Positions 50,957-62,799 of a stretch of 64,000 nt of DNA are shown here, piece after piece. The stretch lies in the NCBI GenBank assembly GCA_963965975.1, contig OZ014411.1, positions 3,209,001-3,273,000 of the forward strand. The letters are read 5' to 3'. The position numbers and the translations under genes were made by a program. Under the pieces are notes generated by a model, which was given only the letters and a program-made list of their open reading frames with translations, searched no databases and was not told the DNA's origin. Each line of letters opens with the position of its first letter. Within the stretch, counting starts at the first letter, position 1. Origin of the DNA: Xestospongia bergquistia. Its lineage: Eukaryota > Porifera > Demospongiae > Haplosclerida > Petrosiidae.

Positions 50957-51545
50957 TGTTGGTTGATGATTTGGTCAATGTTTTTTAGTTGACTTCATTT
51001 TATTGTTGTAATTTATTGTTATTAAGTCATTGTGTATTATTTACAACTTTTACTTATAGTAGTTCAATAAAAAACTGTTTACATTTGAAATCACTAGCAT
51101 AGGAAATACTCTGACTTTTGTTATACAACACTTACAATGCAATGTCAACATAGGATATTTGTTGGAATTGACGCATATATTGTTTGTTATCAATGATGTT
51201 GTTGTTATTGCTTCAATTTCAGAAAAGAAATTCTTGTCAAAATGTTGTTTAAAATAATGACCAAAAACTGTAAACAAAGCTTGTCTAAAACAATAAACAT
51301 TTGAATAAGATGCATGCATGTTTTAATCACTTCTAAATGAAAACTAATGTTGAGAGTCTTTGGTATATAAATTGTGAGATAGCAGATATTTTCATGATAG
51401 GATATACCTGAGAATAGAGTTATGTTGTCATAGTTAATGTCTTGCAGCCTGATTACAATAAGAGGACAAAGTTTCAGAAAAAGGAAGACATACATGGAAA
51501 TCATTGGCAAGTGCTCTAATTGCCATTAAAGAAATGTGCTAGCTC
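50957..51545 (+). repeat. Tandem duplication, unit 1 right half, with death-domain exon relic
   Basis: About 50957-51400 matches 52262-52700 (shared TTATTATTAAGTCATTGT-like stretches and AAAGAAATTCTTGTCAA). At 51440-51545 a decayed copy of the last 100 bases of the death-domain exon appears (AAGAGGACAAAGTTTCAG, TCATTGGCAAGTGCT). It is not open and not spliced to anything. Confidence 0.7.
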
Positions 51546-51809
51546 TGTGAATTCTGTCATTTTTAGTAAGAATTGAACAAGTATTTTACTTCAAGGTTTT
51601 TCCATATGTATTGATGTAAAAAATGAACTTTATGTAGATTTTATTTGTATTATTAATAAATGCAAGAATTATTTGATCCTAGTTTTTTTTCAAAAAAATA
51701 TTTGGTGCATTAAAAAACACAATTCATGTTATTACTCCAAACTATTTCATAGAAATAGCATAATTATCTTAAACCTGATTTTCTGGTATTACTTTAAAGG
51801 AAATCTCAA
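51546..51809. other. AT-rich spacer
   Basis: Short spacer between the two death-domain relics. Nothing recognised. Confidence 0.4.
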
Positions 51810-52700
51810 CTTGCGTCTTATATTTCAGAGAAATGAAGACCAACATAGAAATCATTAGCAAACATTCTAACTACCATTAACAAAGAATAGCACTAGCTCC
51901 TTAAGTTCTGTCATTCTAAAATATTAATTTTTTTTCAAGGACTATGCTAGTATAGTCACTAACTTGTTGTATCATTTAATTTCATTATATTAAAATGCAT
52001 TATCAAAATATGTAGCGTTTTCAAATGAGTCTAACTGGCAAATATAAGCTAATCAAAGTTTTTGCCATGATTGCAAGGTGGATCAAAGACTTTATACTTA
52101 TAATAGTTATAAGAAAAAGTTGAGGAGTAAATGACTGCTGAAGTTTAGAAATGACATGATAAGTGCTCCAGACATGATTGTAATCCATTCCATGATAAAT
52201 ATGTTTGAATAAGTGGATGGAAAAGGAGATGTTGAAATATAAAAATGGCATGACAATGAGTTGTTAGTTCGTGGTATGGTCAATGATTTAAATTAACTTC
52301 ATTTTACTGTGATTTGTTATTATTAAGTCATTGTACATTATTTATAACTTTTGCTTGTAGTAGTTCAATAAATAACTGTTTATAGTTTTAATTACTGGCA
52401 TAGTAAATATTCTGACTTTTGTTTATGCAACAATTACGATGCATAGGATATTTGTTGAAGTTGACGCATAGTTTCATTGTTATCAATAATATTGTTGTTA
52501 TTGTTTCTATGACATAAAAGAAATTCTTGTCAATTGTTGTTTAAAGTGAACCAATAATGACCAAAACTATAAACATAGATTGTCCAAACAATAAATGTTT
52601 GAATAAGATCCATGCATATAATAAGCACTTCTAAATAAAAACTTCAATGTTGACCTTGTCTCCAGTGAATAAATTGTAAGATAGCAGATATTTACGTGAT
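51810..52700 (+). repeat. Tandem duplication, unit 2, with second death-domain relic and empty transposon site
   Basis: About 51820-51900 is a second decayed copy of the end of the death-domain exon. 51900-52040 matches the 3' UTR of the ankyrin-Roc gene (42830-42970, for example TATAGTCACTA and TTGTTGTAT). 52050-52260 matches parts of 43050-43140 and 44660-44749. 52264-52700 matches 50959-51400. This unit therefore copies the gene's 3' flank without the transposon. Confidence 0.7.
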
Positions 52701-52825
52701 AGTATATACTCCAAGCTCAAAGAAACTCCAAGGGATTAATCAATCGAGAAACCAACTTTTAGAAGTGAATACAATATGAATGTGAAAAGTATGCATTGCA
52801 ACTTAAACAACAATATTCTTTTAAG

Positions 52826-53783
52826 ATGACAATGCCTCCACTAGAATGGGCTAACCCTTCTGCATTAAGCAAAGGAGCTCCTGCAATAATCAAGAAAGCT
52901 CAAAACCTACAAGACAAAGCACTAGGAGAGCAGCAGCTGGAAAGTATTGGGCAAAATGTTCAAAGTATATGTTAATGTATTTATAATATATTGTGTTTAG
53001 AGAGTATTTCTGTTTAAGATACAGCCAAAAAGCAGTTAGAACAACTAAATGTAAGTTCTTGATTGAAAATGTCATTGACAAACTTAATTACATTGATATT
53101 ACAGTTAACAGCAGTTGTCCACCTCAAGTATTTTGCTTTTCAAATTATTTATAAAAATTAATGTATTTAGAATATTGTGTACACAATTGAAGGCTTAAGA
53201 ATCAGTTCGTTTGTAGCATTAACAATATTAATAGATTAATAGACCTAACAAATTATTATATTATACTACATATTATCGAAACAATTACAGAATCAGCCAG
53301 CTGTAAATAAACAACCAAATACAACTCAAGAAAATTTTAAAGGTAGAAAAAAATTGTATAATAAAGTGTTATGTGAACCACTAACTCCAACACCACAAAT
53401 AGCTCTGCTCAAGGTGTTGATCATAAAGCAGACAATTACTTTTTGACACTGTCCATCACTCTGACATTAATCTGCCTTACTTGTGGGACTTGGTTCTCTC
53501 TACTTTGTACTGTCCCAGCTATTATCCTTGCCATTAGTGTGAGGAAGTTTAATAATAGGTCGTGTTTTTTTATTCTTTGAAACAGGCTCGAAAATCTGAT
53601 GAGCATGGTGATTTGGACAAAGCTAAAATTAAAGGTCGAATTGCATTGATCCTTAACATTGTGGCTATTGTGTCTTGGGTGATAATACTTGTCATTATTA
53701 TCGGATCTGTTGCTGGAGTTGCTTCAAATGCATCAAGTGATAACAGGAATTATTACTATTACAACTATTATTACCAAAACTAA
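52826..53783 (+). pseudogene. Second CD225/dispanin-like copy, rearranged and probably damaged
   Basis: The last two exons are well preserved: 5' exon from about 53410 to 53540 (LTLSITLTLICLTCGTWFS, donor GTGAGG) and 53587-53783 (ARKSDEHGDLDKAKIKGR, second membrane helix, Tyr-rich tail). Exon 2 (about 53103-53125) and exon 3 (about 53291-53341) equivalents remain, but the Pro-rich exon 4 is gone, and no acceptor restores the phase before the membrane exon. Upstream, two exons (52826-52964 and about 53021-53052) encode a different, possibly coiled N-terminus starting MTMPPLEWANPSALSKGAPA, whose phase does not fit the next exon. Either a pseudogene or a remodelled gene whose true splicing I could not read. 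Confidence 0.5.
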
Positions 53784-54770
53784 AGATGATATGAACCTAA
53801 CAGCTTCTCGTACTTTTAGAAAAAAACAGTTTACAATTATGTGTAATATTTGTAGTTATTTTAAAAGTGATACATAGTTTTGTTGATAGTGACACTTATG
53901 CATTTAATTTTTTTTAAACATTGTGTGAATTTTTAAATTTACTAATACATATAGATATGAATTGTGGGCATCTCAATAAGGTAATAAAGAGTCTTATTGT
54001 TCACAACAAAGTCTAATGTTTTCTTATCTGTATGCATTCCAGTACATTAATTATTATTAGCAGTTAACTCCCAAACTGATCTAGTATATAATTCAAACAA
54101 AAACTACAAATGTTTGTGTCCAAATATTAGGTCTTTTACTAAATAGCTATGTTTATATGATATATACTATACCTTCATTGTCAAGAGTTCACATATTTAT
54201 TGTCATGATGTTACTCATTTCATTTATATGTCAACTAGGAAAAGACCTTTTTTTATTTAAATGTTTATTCTTTATTAAATCATGTAGCTTATCTAAGAAT
54301 GGACAACTGAGATTAAATATTATTATCAATGATAAAGTCACAAGTAGCTATACATAGTCATTGTATTGTTTTCATGTTTTTAAATGTATAATTACTTATA
54401 AAAATTCGTTATTAATAAAACATATGGTTGTAATTTAATGGAAAAGTATGACATTGTGTCTCTCTATATGTGTATCTGCTTGTGGGTTAATGGATATATG
54501 CAATTGTATAAAGTAGTAACTATTATTAATTATGTAACATTCGATTTCAGTCATCAAATATGATTGAACGATAAAGTTGTTGTTCACTAGATATGCATTC
54601 ATATATAATAATACGTGTATATATTTCTTGTTGTTGTTATGGCTATAATACTGAAATTGAACCACAGTTATATAAACAGTACAACGTTTTACAAATTATA
54701 CATACTATTGTTTCCGTGTATTTGCTACTACTAAGTTGAAGTTGTATAGACCACTAACCAGTTGAGTTGA
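53784..54770. other. Intergenic stretch
   Basis: 3' flank of the dispanin-like copy (similar to 30557-30600 at the start), then AT-rich sequence without a convincing frame. The promoter of the downstream transporter gene should lie at the right end. Confidence 0.5.
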
Positions 54771-56471
54771 ATGGCAGAATCAAATCCATTAATATCTAGT
54801 AACTCTTCAGGTAAAAATATATTGTCTTCTTGTTATAGGAGCAGGTACAAATATGTTTGTGTTCAATCAAAAGGAGCTCTGTTAGTTTTAATTATCAGTA
54901 TTCTACTGGCTAATATCACTATTATATCTGGAGCTCTTTCTACACATTTCATTGACAAATATTCTTTTCTTATATTTGCTGCAATTGGATTGTACTATCC
55001 TTTCTACACTATCCTTGGTTTGTTAGGTGAGAAATGGATGAGATATAAAGTAATGACAATTGGAATGGTATTAATATGTGTAGGATTTGTCATCATAACA
55101 GTATGTTCAGTGGGTCTATATTTTATACAGCTTGATAGCATTATAGCTGTGACCTTATCGATAACTGTAACTTGCCCTTTCTTTCTTGGATATGGCTTGT
55201 TTGAGGCTAATGTTATCCAGTTTGGTACTGATCAACTTCAGTTTTCTCCATCTAAAGAATTAAGTAGTTTTATTTACTGGTTCTTATACACTTATTATTG
55301 CCCACTAGCTGTAGTACTTGTAATGGGATCTATTGTAACAGGATTAGTACATGATAACACTATATATTATGTTTTTACTGTTATATTTGGTTCTGGTTAT
55401 TTTTTTATTTTCTTTGCAATCTTGTCTTTTTGTTGTTTTAAGCATCACTTGATAATTGAGCCAGCTCAACACAACAATCCTGTCAAATTAATATGGAGAG
55501 TAATAAAGTATGCTTGGAAACACAAACAACCAGTGAGACGTAGCGCCTTTACATTTGGTGAATCTCCTCCCTCAAGATTAGATTTAGCTAAAGAGAGATA
55601 TGGTGGACCATTTACTACTGTACAAGTAGAGGATGTAAAAAGCTTCTTGTACATACTCAGTATACTTTTGGGAATCTCTGGATTTGGACTTCTTGATACT
55701 AAATCAATGATCTTAGATCAATATTTAAAAATTTTGCGACTAAAAAATGTCACATATTATAATATTGTGGAAAGTATGCTATTAATTTATCCTCTTGCTA
55801 TACCATATTGTGTGATTGTATTTGCTGTTCCTTTATATCAATTTGTAATTATTCCTTTCTTCTCTCAATTCATTCCTAGCATGTTGAAACGTATATGGAT
55901 TGGATTAGTGGTACTGTTAGTAGTGTCTATCATGACAACTCTTATTAGCTACATGATAAATTACGACTTTGGAAATGCTTTAAGTACTGAAGATATCTGC
56001 TTGTTATTCACTGACAATATAACATTTGAAAATGGATTACAATCAAATGAACTCACACTACCTTTCTATGTCATGGTTGTCCCTCAATTTTTTGCTGGTA
56101 TTAGTATTTTTTTGGTTCAGTTCACAAGTATTGAGTTTATTTTAGCTCAAGGTCCTCGTACTATGCAAGGATTGTTAATTGGAATATGGTTCATGCATCT
56201 TAGCATTTACTGTGTACATTTAACTCTGACAAGCTCACAATATGGTTGTTACTGGGAGTATTATGCTGTTAAGACAGGTGTTGTTTTCATTTCAGTAATT
56301 GCTTTCACTATTGTTGCATATAAATACAAGTATAGACAACGTAATGAACTCTCTGATGTTAATGAGAGAATTATCATTACAGAATATATTGAAAGACAAT
56401 TGGAGCAGAACTATGGTGATGACAATGATGAAGACAATAATGATGATTATAGTGACTACAATTACAACTAA
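54771..56471 (+). CDS. POT/PTR-like (SLC15-like) membrane transporter, single exon
   Basis: The 566-residue frame is intact and intronless. A hydrophilic N-terminus of about 35 residues precedes roughly twelve hydrophobic segments in two halves, separated by a basic loop with RRSAFTFGESPPSRLDLAKE. The sequence EANVIQFGTDQL at about residues 143-156 corresponds to the FGxDQ region of the proton-coupled oligopeptide transporter signature. The overall length fits a major-facilitator carrier. The tail is unusually acidic and Asn-rich (DDNDEDNNDD). A short-peptide or related solute transport role is inferred from family resemblance; substrate residues were not checked. The gene lies between two parts of a segmental duplication, so it was either inserted here or lost from the other copy. 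Confidence 0.75.
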   Translation: MAESNPLISSNSSGKNILSSCYRSRYKYVCVQSKGALLVLIISILLANITIISGALSTHFIDKYSFLIFAAIGLYYPFYTILGLLGEKWMRYKVMTIGMVLICVGFVIITVCSVGLYFIQLDSIIAVTLSITVTCPFFLGYGLFEANVIQFGTDQLQFSPSKELSSFIYWFLYTYYCPLAVVLVMGSIVTGLVHDNTIYYVFTVIFGSGYFFIFFAILSFCCFKHHLIIEPAQHNNPVKLIWRVIKYAWKHKQPVRRSAFTFGESPPSRLDLAKERYGGPFTTVQVEDVKSFLYILSILLGISGFGLLDTKSMILDQYLKILRLKNVTYYNIVESMLLIYPLAIPYCVIVFAVPLYQFVIIPFFSQFIPSMLKRIWIGLVVLLVVSIMTTLISYMINYDFGNALSTEDICLLFTDNITFENGLQSNELTLPFYVMVVPQFFAGISIFLVQFTSIEFILAQGPRTMQGLLIGIWFMHLSIYCVHLTLTSSQYGCYWEYYAVKTGVVFISVIAFTIVAYKYKYRQRNELSDVNERIIITEYIERQLEQNYGDDNDEDNNDDYSDYNYN

Positions 56472-58735
56472 TGTTTTAATCCTTGAATATATTTACAGGC
56501 CTTTCATACACATTGACTTATTCTGTTTTGATTATTAATTTTTACTTTACATTTATGTTTATTTGAGACTAGTATATCCCTTTTATATTTAATAATGTGA
56601 GTAGTGAGTATTATTATTGAAATAGGACGTTGGATGTAATTGAAAATACCTTCTTGTTTTATTCACTAAAAATCCTCAAACCTTGTTTAAAAGTTACATT
56701 TTACACATAGCAAAATTCCATGTTATTTTTGACCACATAATAGTTTTTCCTCATTATGCTCTCTTGAAAGCAATGAATGAGACATATTTTTATATGAATT
56801 GTACATTTCTTGTCTGGTAATATTGTCATCTGTTTTGAAGTATATAACAATTAAGCATTTTTTTGACATGCAGTTCTACAAAACAAGTACTCAAAGTAGA
56901 GAAACTATAGCTATGGAAAAAATTGTACAATATTTACAAAACTAATGAGCATAGGCAATTCTAGACATGAACATCAGGGGGGGCCTACTAAATGTCATCT
57001 GTTGTGCTATTGTAAACTATGATATATTAATATATACATTGTTGTGTCACATCTGAACACTTTCATAATGCTACCTTGTATATATACCGTATCAACCAAT
57101 AGTACTTTACTAATTATATTTTACATAAATCATAAAATAGAAGAGTTATATATTAGGCAGCTTAAGAATATAAAGTATGTATATAATTATATATATACTG
57201 CCATTAGGTAAAAGTAGTATGAGTCATTACTGCTTCATAATGAATTGGGTCATTAATAACTGCTAAGTCAACATATAATGTTGTATCATCAATGATCTAC
57301 TAAAAAAATCCCATCTAACAACAAATAAAAACAGTTTATAGAAAAAGCACTAGCAATATTTAAGGATGACCATGTAAAATGGGAAAGAACCAATGTTAAT
57401 CTTTTATTACTTCATATGTACAAATTATGATATAGATTTGTATTTTCATTCCTATCTTTTTTCTTTTCTTTTTGACATTTCATCATCCTTACATCTCCTT
57501 TTAGAGTTAGATGATACAAGGTCAGATAATATTATGTTTGAGTGCCATTTATACACTGACATGTGTAATATTGTAATATATGATTATAAATAAGATGGAA
57601 TAGCATACTGTAAACTTTAAATGTTGCAAAAAACTTGCCACATTGATGCATGACAACCATGTAGTCAAATTCTAAAAATTAGTTCAAACATTCTTAAATA
57701 AGTTCAAACATTTAGAGGTATAACCAATCCTCAAAATCTAATACTGAATTCATATAACGTGACTTAATGCAACTTATTTATAATAAATACAATAATGTTA
57801 AAGAATGTCTACTACTCTATCCACCATAATTAAATAACCCTCAAATTATACCATACATAACAATAAACTAAACACAGTAAATTTGAATGATAAGATAAAT
57901 ATACTTTTGTTAATAGTTGCTATCAGTTGCTGTCAAATTACGTTTTTAATTTTAAAATGAGAATTAAAGAAATACAATGTGACTTAATCTTTATCAATTT
58001 GGTAATTTCAATTAAAATAATTAATTTTAACTAAACATAATGGTCAATTATTTGTTACAAACAAAGATTAAGTCTTACCAAACTAACATACTAGATTCAT
58101 CTTGTGGCACTTAGCATGCCAGATAATCCTAAAATTTTTTTTGATAATTATGTCTATTTCCAAAATTTTAAACTATTTAATCAAATCAACTGCAACAATA
58201 TCTGTACAAATGAATGTGAAATATTAACAAGTAATACTTCTAAAACTGTTTACATGCACTTGTTTGTGAACAAAGTTTCCTCCCCTAAAACAATATCAAT
58301 CTGTACCATAGGGCTGATATGCAGTAACATGCATCATGGTTGTGTCATGTTACTACTGCATATATCTTAACAAATGACATACGAGTTTATGCACTATGGG
58401 TGTGGCCTTAAATTTATGTCAACCACTTTTTAAATATCATTTTACTATACTGCAAAAACCTTTGTTACTAGAGAATTCCTTATAGAACTTCTTTAGAATT
58501 GTAGGCAAGTTTGTACACAACATCTTATTTTAACTATAAACAGGAAAAAAATGTTTTCTTTCAACATACAGACTTATAGATATCATATTGTTGTTTATCA
58601 TTACAATTTCCTGTAGGGAAACTTTAGTTGCATTATTTTATTAATAATCAATGCATACTTTTATGTATAAATTAGATATATTTTATATATTAACGGGAAT
58701 AAATAGAATACTTAAAATTTTGTGCACAAACAACA
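56472..58735. other. Intergenic stretch with duplicated sequence
   Basis: About 57490-58240 resembles 30960-31930, the downstream flank of the first dispanin-like gene. A short frame at 58104-58370 overlaps that duplicated noncoding sequence and is not conserved as protein. No gene is supported. Confidence 0.55.
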
Positions 58736-58881
58736 TTTGCAGCCTAAGATTTGCAAACAGAATACACATGCATGTACATAGTTAGTTAGGTTATCAACCT
58801 TACTGTTTCAATTCAGTAGATATACTTTATTGCAAGTGATCTTTTATCTCTTGAAAGGCAAGTAAGAGGCATCACCTTTTG
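58736..58881 (+). other. Upstream copy of a probable leader exon
   Basis: Resembles 59937-60070, including the end GGCATCACCTTTTG/GTAAGTAT with a strong splice donor. It may be an alternative or abandoned 5' UTR exon for the gene at 60311. Confidence 0.4.
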
Positions 58882-58994
58882 GTAAGTATAAATTGTTTTG
58901 TTTATCTTTACTGTGACATAATTTCAAACTTCAATTCCTTAATATCTTACAAGTTTTTACCATCAAATTAAGAATGACTAGGAAATCAGACTTT

Positions 58995-59354
58995 CTTACG
59001 GAAGCCGCAGACGGATATTCCAATTCCTGTTTCTTATTTCTTTCGCGGACCTTGGCGTATGTATTTAAAAATTATAATTAACGATCCAGTCGATGAGTCC
59101 AATTTCTCATTCCCAATTCCATTTTTGACATGTGCGCCATTTTTAGGCTTTTCTTGTTACTTTATAAAACGCGGAACGCGAGTACCACGAGCCGTCTCTT
59201 AGAATCAAGCGTCAGCGAGATGTTTCCAGTTCAGTTGGGTCCCTGACTTTGTTTATATATTGTAAAGCTGAGAACGGACATTAAAACTCCGTATAACCCC
59301 GCTATATTGAAGTTGGAAATAGGAATTGGAATGTCCGTCTGACGCTTCCGTAAG
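58995..59354. mobile_element. 360-bp inverted-repeat element (MITE-like)
   Basis: The left arm (58995-59042) and right arm (59311-59354) are near-complements about 45 bp long, containing CTTACGGAAGC, CAGACGGA and ATTCCAATTCC. The interior is more GC-rich than the surroundings and noncoding. No clear target duplication is seen (TTT before and TTG after), so the superfamily is unassigned. Confidence 0.75.
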
Positions 59355-59936
59355 TTGATGAGTTCAATTTCTTAAACTCTTGGACCTTGACCTAAATTCC
59401 CTGGAACAATAACGTTGACATTTCTTGAAATGTGTAAATATAATTTAACCCTTTCATCACTAACCATGCCTAACAAGTTTTTACAGGAATTAATGCTTTG
59501 AATTGCTCAGCCAGTTTAGTACTATTCTCATTTTAATATGTGAGTTATACAGGTATTTCAGAGTAATAATGGATCATATAGAATAACTAAATCACGAGTA
59601 ACACTTAGTACTGTAGGGGGGCTTTCTCCCCTATATTTATGTTTTTTTATGAGTGCCCCCTACTCTCTCTCTGCTGCTATTGACTATAGATCATGTTAAA
59701 AAATCTATTCAATGTTATGTACATACAAATATGGTTGACCTTGTGTTGCCTTATTTGCTGCAACACACTAACATACATGTCCAGTTGTCACAGCTGTTTT
59801 TTTAAGTGAAATCAATAGTATTTGATGTAACATATATGGTATGTCTGACCTCAGCTATATACATGACCTACCCTACCTCAACTATATATATAGCTGTAGT
59901 GTAAATGCTATATGCATATATGTGCATAATTAGATT

Positions 59937-60070
59937 TGCCATGTCAACATTTGTAAACAGAATACATGCAAAATTGCAACTTGTTACTTATGTTATATAA
60001 CCTGATAGTTTGTTTCAATAGATGCACTTTTTGTGACTTGATAAGTGCATAAGGACCATCACCTTATATG
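59937..60070 (+). other. Probable 5' UTR leader exon of copy 4
   Basis: It ends CATCACCTTATATG/GTAAGTAT, a strong donor. The next acceptor is TTATATAG at about 60300, 11 bases before the ATG at 60311, so a noncoding leader exon is likely. The upstream start is not defined. Confidence 0.45.
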
Positions 60071-60310
60071 GTAAGTATACATTGTTTGGTAGATGTTTAC
60101 TTTGTGTGGTGTAAAATTAATGTAACACTTTTTATTAATTTTTAACATCTTACAAAATCTTAGCCTAAGTTTATGAGATGACTTTTTGTTATTGATGGTC
60201 CTTTATAGTTTCTATATATGGACCCAATAATAAAATTATATTTACAATTAACAAACACTGTAGCATCAATGAAAATAAAGACATTTTCTATTTATATAGG
60301 TTGAAATAAA

Positions 60311-62118
60311 ATGTCAGTAAGACTCTTGGTTTTAATTTTTGTTCTTCCATCGTTCACTTATTCTGAAAAGTGTATTGGTTCTTTCAAAGAACTAGAGGAG
60401 TCATTACTATCTAGTGATGAGAACATGCTAAATTTAGTGCATGCATTTTATCCAGCAAATCAGCATCCAGCATTAATAGTGGAAGTGACTTTTGTAGTCG
60501 AGAAAAATGACAGTATAACAACTAACGACACATCTGTCTATGTTTATCGTTGGTTCTCCTCTCAAGTTCTCATATATTCGTATCCACAGTTTCTTAAAGG
60601 TTTATCACTAAGGACCTACTCAGATGTCATATATTATGCAAATATTACTGTTGACCCATTTTGTCAACACATAAATGGTATAGAGAAGATTAGACTTTTG
60701 AATGATGCCACTATATGGGTTAGTCATTTTAAAATGAATGCTACTATTAATTTATATAAAAATAATTTTATATATGTAGGTATGTATTCCTCATGGATTT
60801 ATGGGATGGGCTATGAAATCTTATTATTAGATGTACATGTATATAAATTATACATTTTATACATCATAGATATTATATATACATAATATAATTTTAAAAA
60901 ATTAGCTGAAGAATTTCAATTATTTATAATTATTTTATTTGCTCTGTTATGTTTAAATTTAAATCATATTTTAACTTGCAGCTGAAACTATACACTACTC
61001 ATCGACTGTCTGTCATAGATCATGGAGCTGACTCATTACTACAAGGATATTCTTCCTACAAAAAAAACCTAGAAACAAATGATTTTGCAGTATTTGAAGA
61101 GGAAGGAAAGTACAAAGTTCATAACTACATAATGCCAGTTGCGCTAATCAGTCTACTTGTTGCTTGTGTAATGATCATATCATCAAAGCTAGATAGTAGC
61201 TATGAGTTACTGCATATGAGATCTAAAAAGAGCAATAAAGATGAGACTCAAAGATTTCGATTTAAAAGCTTATTTTGGGCAGTTATATCAACTTTAGTTT
61301 TAGTTATCATGATGGTATTTGTCTTTGATATTTATGAAATTTCCAGGTTTGGGACAACTTGGAATTCTACTTCAATTTCTATATATTATTTAATAATTGT
61401 TGGTCTTGTCTTTTCTTTTTTTGTATGTGGAGTCATTTCAATAATAATTGTTGTACGAGCCAAAAATAGAGGCAAACTTATTTCTCTTCCAATGATCTTA
61501 CTCTGTAGACGACATCAATCCTTTAATCAAGGTCAAGGAAAGGCTATATTATTTTACCAATTCATAGGATCTTTTACTATACTTCTTGCAAGTGTGGCAG
61601 TCTCTATTCATGGTACTGGTATTGTCATTGCAGCTTTAGCTAATCCACTACAAGTTTTCTCAACAGTTGCTACAGTTGTTATAGCTATATTTTACTGCAC
61701 ATATGCTTTTGCAGACATATATGATCATTATGAAGATATGTATAATGCAACACCATTGTCTAATTACAGAAAGAATAAAAGTCCATTATTTCTCATTTTC
61801 CGTGGACTAACTCATGTTCTTGTTCTTGTCTTCTTTTGTCTCTTTTCATATACATATTTAACAGCTGTTATTTTTATTGGTGGTGACAACAGTGGTGTTG
61901 TTAGCTCTATTGCTAAAGTTTTGCCTATATTATTGCTTACATTTTTTACTTGGCTCTCAAAACATGAGCTTCAAAAGTTTGTTAAATTTGAATCATCAAG
62001 CAATAGTATTGATACAACTGTAAACTCAAGTTTTGAGACACTAGAAATGACAGAAGAAAGAGAACATCTAAGTTTTGAAGATAACAGTAATATAACAATT
62101 GAAGTTTCTAATGTTTAA
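60311..62118 (+). CDS. Multi-membrane family protein, copy 4 (diverged, two exons)
   Basis: Exon 1 is 60311-60718 (donor TGG/GTTAGT) and exon 2 is 60982-62118 (acceptor TGCAG/CTG), phase 0, for 514 residues. It keeps the family plan: signal peptide (about residues 1-18, RLLVLIFVLPSFTYS), an ectodomain with LVHAFYPANQHPALIVEV and two conserved Cys (KC near the start, DPFC near the end), then about seven membrane segments starting after LLQGYSSYKKN. The first cytoplasmic loop is longer and strongly basic (MRSKKSNKDETQRFRFKS), and the C-terminal tail is extended to about 50 acidic or Ser-rich residues. The splice position is identical to copies 1-3 despite low identity. There is no MACPF partner nearby in the window. 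Confidence 0.8.
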
Positions 62119-62799
62119 TTTAATGTAAACTTAAAAATGCAACTTGTTTGTATATAAGTATATAAATGTATTATGTCTTCAACTCAATATTTTTGCCCAG
62201 ACAGTGCTAAAATGTTTCTGCTGCTTTAAACAAATTTTTGTATGTTTATAACTTAATGAAATACATAATTGGGATATTTCTGTAATCTTTATAGGGGAGA
62301 GAACCCAACAACCTTTATCCAACACAAAACAAAAACAATACTAACAAACCTGAACTACAAACAGGAAATGCATGTTCTTATATATCAATAACACCATGTA
62401 ACTATAACTAGTTATGAGAAGTTATTACATTGACAAAAATACAAGTAATATAAATATAGGATACAAACTTAAAATATGATTATATAATATTATAATTATA
62501 TAATTATAGGATAAAAACTTAAATTGTTCTTATAATTATGCATGTATACAAAGTTCATACATTGTACTAGCTATGTACGTACAATGTAGTTGTATGGCTC
62601 ATAAAAGTCACTATGAAAAGTATATAACATAATATGTATGAATGCTACATATCAATAAAAAATCAAATATCAAAGACTCTCTTTTGTTAATCACCCGTGG
62701 TGGAGAAAACAATTCAACTGATTTATATATAAATCATCTGTTGATAAGGAAGAGGTTGATGTTTAGTTGGACATGATATTATGCATTAAGTGTGCTTGT
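62119..62799. other. Intergenic stretch
   Basis: AT-rich sequence between the 3' end of copy 4 and the piggyBac-like relic. No gene, RNA or clear repeat is seen. Confidence 0.55.

Noticed and set aside
58104..58370. 88-codon plus-strand frame
   Set aside because: It overlaps duplicated noncoding sequence whose other copy (about 31830-31960) does not keep the frame.
59610..59640. G-run and C-run hairpin (GGGGGG with CCCC) as a terminator or RNA element
   Set aside because: Very short stem, no adjacent gene end, and intrinsic terminators of this kind are not expected in an animal genome.
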